NCBI GenBank assembly: GCA_037013685.1
Contig: CM072892.1
Location: forward strand, 22,449,501 to 22,513,500
Source of the DNA: Acridotheres tristis
Lineage: Eukaryota > Chordata > Aves > Passeriformes > Sturnidae
Direction of reading: 5' to 3'
Length of the DNA stretch: 64,000 nucleotides
Shown here: piece by piece, positions 1-64,000 of the stretch
Layout of the letters: each line of letters starts with the position of its first letter
How positions within the stretch are numbered: the first letter of the stretch is position 1
Position numbers and translations under genes: made by a program
Notes under the pieces: generated by a model
Database searches by the model: none
Seen by the model: the letters and a program-made list of their open reading frames with translations, nothing else
What the model was told of the DNA's origin: nothing

Positions 1-3000
1 GCCTGCTTAGTGACTATCTGCAGATGTTGCTGCATCATAACAAAACTCTCTGCTTCTATTCCCTGCAAAGCCTCAGAGCAAGAGTTCAACATGAGCACTG
101 CAGAAACTGAAGTGATATTTTCGCTTCTTACAACCTCGGCTGAGACCAACTGGTTCCATTACTGCTGCTGCTACAAATAATTCCAGCTCCTGTGTGAACA
201 GCTTGAGCGAGGAGAAGATGGGGCCCTGCAGCAGTGCAGAAGTGTGTGAAAGAGGAAAGAAATCACCCTTCAGAGGTGATCACCTGCTTTTTGCTCCTCT
301 TACGAACGACAGCAAGATGCCCTTTTTCTTTACACTTCCCTTTCTCTCCATTAGTGGAAGTGTAAAAACCAAAGAAATGGTCACAAAGAAACTACAACTA
401 AGACTCGGATAAATGGGTTGAGTCAAACCAAGGGATCATCACTGAAAAAAATCAAGACTTCTCAATGGGGAAAACAGCCTCACCAAATTTCTTTTTTCAG
501 TATTTGCTGCACCTTAAGTTTAATGCTCTTGTGCCATTCAGGTCTAGACAGGAAAGAGCTGATGCCCACTGGGACCTGTACAATGCATTTTGGCAGACTG
601 GCAGTTTGTTCTATCAACAACAAGGCAGGCGAGGGTACCACACTGTGTAACTAAGACAGCTAAATGAGGAGTGGTGTGGCTTCCAATATTGCTGTAGCTG
701 ATATTAAGATAAAGCTCACTATTTTGGGATTCCCATAGCATATACAGGTTCCCTCTAGGACACTGTAAAATGCTTCATTCAACCTTTCCCCACTCCCTCT
801 CCCTGAGGTTTACTAAACTCATCTGCTTCTTGCTCATTTCCACTTTCTGTCTAAATGAAAAATGTAGAATAAGACAAGTGACCCATACTCCACTGGATCT
901 GCCAATATGTTTGCAAGAATCCTGGCTGCTGGATCTTGGGCATTGACTGGTTGCATAGCACAGAAGGAGGCAGCTCTGTATAGCCCTTCCTGGGTGGTCT
1001 GATGTTATCCCTGCGATTAAACTCCCTGGCTGCAAGAATTGGAGCTATTCCTGATATAGCTAGGACCTGAAATCTCTCACTCTCCCACACATACACAGAG
1101 TCAGAGCTCCCACCAGGTTTCCCCTCCTTCTTTTCCTCCTCTTCTTGGTCAAGCTGGCCAATTCAACACATTCTTCAGTTCCCTAGCATTAATAACTACA
1201 AAGTACTACAGCCTGCTAGATATCAACTGCAGCCCCCCCACCAGGCAGTGATAGGGACCTCACACAGATAGAGCATTGCAGAATAATTTTTACCTTACAG
1301 CATGCTTCAGAAAGAAGTAGCATGTTATTCACAAAGATAAACACTCATATGCATCCAGGATCCAGCCACTTGGCTCTGGATGTACACACATGCTGTGTAT
1401 TTCATGTCCTCCCTGCAGAAAGTCTTGCAATGCAAACACATGGAAATGTTTTATGCTAAACACACATGAAGTAAAGACTTTAGGATTAAAGCCTGGTACA
1501 GAAGGAGAAGTAGTCTGGGTAAGTCTGCATCCATCTGTCCACCAGGAAAGGCCAATGGCTTACAGTAGGTATAGGTAAAAAACCCCTCTTGGTTCAGCTG
1601 TCCAGAAGCCACCAAGCAGTCAGTAAGATCTCAACATCACAAATCAAGCCAAGAAAGGCAATTTAACTCCTCTCCAATGAAATGGGGTTGCTGAACTGTA
1701 TCTTCAGGCCTCATTCCCCAGCTCACCACCAACATACCTTCCTTGTTTCCCCAAACAGTACCATCGCCATCTCAGGCTCATGCAAGGCAAGGCGCAAACT
1801 GAACAAGAAAATTTTGGGAAACTGAAAAATTGTATTGTTAACATGCACCATTAACCACTACACTACACACATCGACTAAGACATCATCATTTTGCAAAAA
1901 TAATTTACCTGGCAATAACTTGCATTTATATTCATTCTTTAAGTAATAAAATGCCTTAATTATGTCCTTATGAACCTCCTCCTTTCAAACCTTTAATTTT
2001 ACACTGGATCATGTACATTCTGTATTATGCATCTTCAGTTATCCACTTGCTATACAGAAAATTGACTAGTTATTTTTGTTTGCTTTTTTGTCTTTTTTTG
2101 ATCCGTAGTAAAACTTTATCATCCTACACACACCTGTCCATCTTAACAGCACTTGCTGAAAGCTTGTCAAGAACTTTTTTGGAAGTTTTAATATGAACAA
2201 GTTACACTAAGTGCTATTTTTCTCAGTTCAAAGAACTCTAATAGATATGACATAATAGATTATTCATTTTCTTATGGCCATTTGAGATCAGATACCTCCC
2301 TATTAACCTACTCAGACATTGCCTTACCAAGTTAATGCTGGACCCTCAAAAGGCACATGTACCATAGAGATCTCTGTTGCTTGCCCCCAGACACATTGGT
2401 AGTTAATGAGAGGAACACCTTCCTATTTTTGGATGCTGTGGAGTACTATAGTTAGATTGCACATACTGCAAAAATCAGGCAGTGTCTGAAATACATAGTA
2501 TGCATAGAGGTACCTAACTCCCAATGTTGTCATAATCTCAAAATGAGCTCTATTATTAGAAGAAAAATAGAAATAGTAGAAAAACACAGCTTCATGAAAG
2601 GCAAAATCTTCCTACACACTTTGTGTGATAGTCTGAGAGGACTGAAAACTGAGTACAACACAACAAAACTGCACATCAGTAAGGCTTTGCCTTCCTACAT
2701 CTCCATCTCTCATATACTAAGAATTGTATATTCTATGAGTATCAGTGTGAAGTTCTTATCTGATGATCCAGAAGTGAGAGGACTGACAAGACAGAAAGCT
2801 GATGTAAACACAAAAATCTTGTTTTCTTAAGAGAACAGATGTTGAACATGTTTTTCAAAGATCATCAGATACTTAAAACTTTCCCTTTGGACATTAGTAT
2901 TTTAGTAGTAAATCATAAAGTAGTATCAATAATATCAATACAATCGTATCAATTAAAAAATAACTCAATAATAAACTAATTTAATACAGAGGCTAGAAAA

Positions 3001-6000
3001 CAAGAGTGTAAAAGAGGAAACACGAAACAGGTGCTTTGGGCATGGGTAGAAAACAGTGAAGAATGGCAAGGATTGGAAAGGGACAGAGGTGAACTCCCAA
3101 CCAGAATGACAACACCATTCCAAGCACGGCTGCTGAGGCTACATTCCTGGGAGCTCCAGAGACTTATACTACTGTATGGATACCAGAAGCATTTCTCACA
3201 AAAATGGGAATGAAAAACTAGCTTCCCAACTCCTTTGTAAGGACGTATGTATTCAGAGCACCCCAACCTTCAAGACAAAACTTGGCACAACACAAGGAAC
3301 CAATGCACAAAGACATTCAACTCTCATGTAGAAGTTCTTGCCCTTCGGGGGAAAAAAACCACAAACCAAAAATCCCCACAAAAATACAGTCCACAGTAAC
3401 ACCAGTATTTTCAGAAGTCACTCTTTCATATACCCCCTCCAAATCAATGGTCCTAATCTTATCATGAAACATAATTAAATCCATATATCAAGTCCTTTTC
3501 ATACCAGCCAGGTACTTTCCAACAAGGTAGACTAACTCCAAGTTTCTGGAATGGCTTTAAACAATTGTACTATTTTTATTATTATGTAAGTAATGTTCTA
3601 ATCTTCAAGCCAATTTATTTTAGAATGCTTTTCAAAAAATACTATCATTTTTCAAGTGGTTTAAACAGAGAAGTGAAAGGGGGAAAATAATAATTCAGAG
3701 TTTCCTGTCTACAAATGTATAAGAAAGTAGTTTAATTAAATTACCCTGATACAAGCCCTTTCTCTACTCTCCTCTAAGTTTTCAATCCCTTAATTCTCCT
3801 GTCCTAAAGCCATCAAAACCCTTGAGTTTCATCACTCCCATCTCAAGCTTTTCCCCCTTTCATCTCATACCAACAGTCTTTGACTTCCCAGCTCTCTCCA
3901 GGTGTTTACTAAATCCTCTCCCACATATTTCTCTGTCTCATCTGCCACTGCCTTCCCTCTCCTGGTTCAGGCCAAATCCTGCTCTGTGCAAATCTAAAAC
4001 CATGCAGCACTCCCGGGCAGCTTCAACAGTACCTACTCTTTTGCAAATCACTTTCCAAACTGCCAGCCTACTCTGCAATTCCCCCACTTCTATTTATTCA
4101 ATGCCCCTGCCTCAAATCCACATCCATGCCTAGCAGTCCAAAGTCAGATATCCCGGTTCCAGGTCCCTCAACAATAAGCCCAAGCCTTGCTGCCCTACTA
4201 TTATGTTTTTATTGTATCAATATACCTCTTACTGCCCTTGTTGTCATGGCAGCCCTGTCTTCACACTAAACCCCTGGGTCCTTCTTGCAAGACTGACTTT
4301 AAAATCCAGGCTGGATCAAAAAAATAGTCAGAATGATTCTTTAATAACTGAAAGAAGAGTAGAATATGTCCATATCAAAAAAAAAAAAAAAAAAAGGCAG
4401 TAACTGCATGCTTTAGTTATGATACATTGGGCTTTGCAGCTACATCTGAACCTTCCAAAACATCACTGTTTCAAGTGTGCTTAAAATAATGGTCTCATCT
4501 CAGAAATTGCTATGTGCCATAAATTCAGTACTGAAGAAACAGATTGCCTTAAAAACTGTTCTCAACTAAATCCAAATTTTCATACCAAGCACGATTCAGA
4601 TTCAGATTTCATCTCTCCAAAGGCATTATTTAAAAGACATGGCCAGAAAAATCACTGTAGAGAGCAGATGTCTAGAATTAAATGAGCATAGGCTCAGGAA
4701 GGAAACTCATTGTCAGATAGAACTCCAGCTCTAAACTTCTCACTGACTCGTGAATTCCTTTCTACATGGACCTTTTTCATGATGACAGAAGATGACAAGG
4801 ACATAACCCAACACATGTTTCTATATTTCACTACCAAAACAAAGCCTGTGCAAACACTGCATAGTTGAATACAAAATACATCAGAGTCAGAAAATCGGCA
4901 GTGTCTGCTAGGAGCTGAGGTGTCTTTTGTTTGCTTGTTGCAAAGCAAATTAACACCATATTTTTCCTACTATGCAATTCCAACGTCTTCTGTTGGAAAG
5001 CATCTTGGAAGAACCCAGAAGCAAAAGCAATGCAGACACAGCCAATACATTTCCAGGCTACCCATGCACTTCACAGCCACTTTCACTCTTGAGTATAGCT
5101 ACAGAGCATGCCTGCTGGCTAAACAGGCTTCAGCTGCCACCAGACTATGCTTCTTTGCCACCCAACACAGCCTTGCTCAGGAAACTGCACTGCCCTTCCC
5201 ATGCAGATCTTTCTGAATTCCTCTCTTAATTCTCCCTTCCATACTTCCTAATTTATCTAGGCCTAACTAGCCATGGTAGGAATACAGGAGTTTAAAAATC
5301 ATTTAATAGCTCCACAAATGGCTGCAAGAAGACACTTTCAGTTCTCTAGACCTAGCAAACCACAGCAGTTGAAGCAGAATGGGTGATGAATGATTTTAGG
5401 GAAAAAGTCTATGAACTTATTTTTCAAAGTTCTTTTCTGGAAAGACTGAAATGAAATACAAAATATAAATGAAAAATTTCAATTTTTTTCCCAAGTATTT
5501 GTTGAGATATTAACTTTTACCCAAGGAGGCAATTTCCATCATATATTTAGCTTTCAAAAATTAGAAATTCCTAAATGAAAATGTTTTACTGTCAAAGTTT
5601 TTGAACAGTTTTACTGACAACATTTCACTCAAAACCAGCTGAGAACCAGACTGACAGCTCTGAATATTACTAGACAAGCAAACAAGAACAAATTGTCTAA
5701 ATAGGATCTGGCCTTATGCAAGACCGGGCCTAAGCATCACTAGTATAGCCAGAGCTTACATTCTCTCCCAAATCCATCAACAAGAAGGGACTTTATTTTT
5801 TGACATATCCTTTAAAAATTTAAGGCCTATCTGCAAAGAAAAATCTATTCAGTTTCCTAAAGTTATAAATGTACCTCACATTTTGAAATAAATATATTGC
5901 CCAATATTTAAAATCCAAACCTATAAAAATAGAATTGAAAGAAGAGAAGCAAATATCAGCAGCTGTTGCAACTATTAAGCATGTCTCAGAAAATACAGCA

Positions 6001-6764
6001 AAACATAACCATTAAAACAGTAATTCCAAAATACAAGAATCAGACTAAGACATGCAAATTGTTTGTCTCCAGCAAGTAAAGAGAAAAAAATTACTGTCCA
6101 AGGCAAAGTGCCTATGCTAGAAAATCTGCAGTTGGCAGCTTAATCAACTGAGAAGTGCTCAACTTGAACACCTTTGATGAGTTCAACTATAGTATATTAT
6201 AAAGTTTTTAAAAAATTGTGTGTAGCCATTTAGGACATAATTCAACAAGAAATATGAAACTAAGTGGAATTCTACCAGAACTCAATGTATATTTCATGAG
6301 TATCACCATGCTTGACAAAAGGATTATCATTCCCCATGCTCGTAAGTACTTCATTGTGTCTTCATAGTGTTATTGGAATATAGAATTTACATCAGAACCC
6401 ATTCTTCAGTCTATCATTGCCAGCACTGTGATGACACACTGGAGGAATGAGGAAGCAAATTGCATGGAAGCACAAATCTGAGGAGACTTGGGTTTATTGT
6501 TTAGTAAGACAAAGCATGGATTCCATTTTTTTATAACGTATTTTCTAATCCTCTACCTTTTCTCCTATAAAATGACTTCAAGATATTCTTGTCAACTCAC
6601 AAAAAAATCAAAATTTTGGTGACTGTAAATACTTTGAAACAACAGTACAGATGAATTTTCATGAGATTTACTGCCTGTAGCATCTCTCAGCCCAGCCCAG
6701 TGCTCACACATATGCCTGTAACAAACTTCTCCCTTGCACAGGGATTATTTCAGTGCTTACATAC
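1..6764 (-). other. TTLL5: Intron 27 (partial, at least 6.8 kb)
   Basis: No sequence matching the remaining TTLL5 C-terminus was found on the minus strand, so this is treated as intron running off the left edge. It holds an A-run at 4377-4395, a pyrimidine-rich plus-strand stretch at about 3750-4130 with a 103-codon chance frame, and otherwise unrecognised AT-rich sequence. Confidence 0.75.
4377..4395. repeat. Poly(A) run of 19
   Basis: Nineteen A in a row on the plus strand. No retroposon body is recognised upstream; the preceding sequence is not CR1. Confidence 0.9.
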
Positions 6765-63777
<57,013 letters not shown>

Positions 63778-63827
63778 TTCCTCTGGGAGTTTTCATACAG
63801 CCCACTCCTAGTTGCAAGAGCAGTTAC
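63778..63827 (-). other. TTLL5: TTLL5 5'UTR segment of first coding exon
   Basis: Fifty bases between the inferred 3' splice site (TTGCAG before 63827) and the start codon. It contains an upstream ATG at 63796. A second possible acceptor, AACTAG, lies a few bases downstream, so the exact UTR start is not certain. Confidence 0.6.
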
Positions 63828-64000
63828 CTGCAACAAGGATTAAAAAGCTGAGCAGGACAGCTAGAGGTATCAGGTAACTATCACCTCCTGGCAGTACGTA
63901 TTTCTCACAGGACTATCAACAAGTCTGTTAAACATCTGTGATCTGTCAAACATCACCTCCGAGCCACGAGAGTGCAGAAAGAAGCATCATTACCAGCAGA
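63828..64000 (-). other. TTLL5: Intron upstream of the first coding exon (partial)
   Basis: Read on the minus strand this ends in a pyrimidine-rich stretch and TTGCAG directly before 63827, a good 3' splice site. I infer that an untranslated first exon and the promoter lie beyond base 64000. No CpG island or other promoter sign is visible here. Confidence 0.6.

Noticed and set aside
1680..1800. Candidate terminal TTLL5 exon with donor GGAAGGTATG
   Set aside because: Translations in all three minus-strand frames do not resemble the TTLL5 C-terminus.
3822..4133. 103-codon plus-strand frame
   Set aside because: Pyrimidine-rich low-complexity sequence (Ser/Pro/Leu rich) with no recognisable product.

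Overview
The window is vertebrate nuclear DNA, almost certainly from a bird. It is AT-rich and intron-dominated. It carries several CR1 LINE 3' ends (closing in an ATTCTATG-type tail) and about 1 kb of an old LTR-type repeat of a kind I know from many bird genomes. There is no bacterial-style gene packing, and nearly all longer open frames are chance frames, repeats or shadows.

One gene fills the window on the minus strand: TTLL5 (tubulin tyrosine ligase-like 5, a tubulin and RPGR polyglutamylase, also called STAMP). I placed 27 consecutive coding exons by matching reading frame, GT/AG splice sites and remembered TTLL5 protein features. They run from the start codon at 63777 (5'UTR piece to about 63827) down to 6765. 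Joined, they give exactly 1078 in-frame codons without a stop. The first noncoding exon/promoter lies beyond base 64000. The last part of the protein (roughly 200 residues in the human protein) lies beyond base 1. I found no further exon in 1-6764.

Layout from gene 5' to 3': 63.8-53.4 kb, exons 1-8 (N-terminus and first half of the TTL/ATP-grasp fold), with the LTR-type repeat in intron 1; 53.4-42.2 kb, an 11.2-kb intron with a perfect 38-bp tandem duplication, a CR1 and A-rich tracts; 42.2-31.2 kb, exons 9-14 (HLTNYSVNK block, EVN catalytic motif), with a CpG-dense islet and a CR1 in intron 11; 25.5-20.9 kb, exons 15-20 (cationic microtubule-binding segment, a 39-nt microexon, an acidic Glu/Asp tract); 16.9-6.8 kb, exons 21-27 (conserved helical block, then a Ser/Pro-rich probably disordered tail). 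Old CR1/L3-like LINE sequence seems to lie in intron 20.

I saw no nested gene, tRNA, rRNA, CRISPR array or undescribed multi-gene system. The more unusual points are an upstream ORF overlapping the TTLL5 start codon, the frame-neutral 39-nt microexon, an acidic stretch within the glutamylase itself, nested splice donors at exon 26, the CpG islet with a 12-bp hairpin, and the fresh-looking 38-bp duplication.
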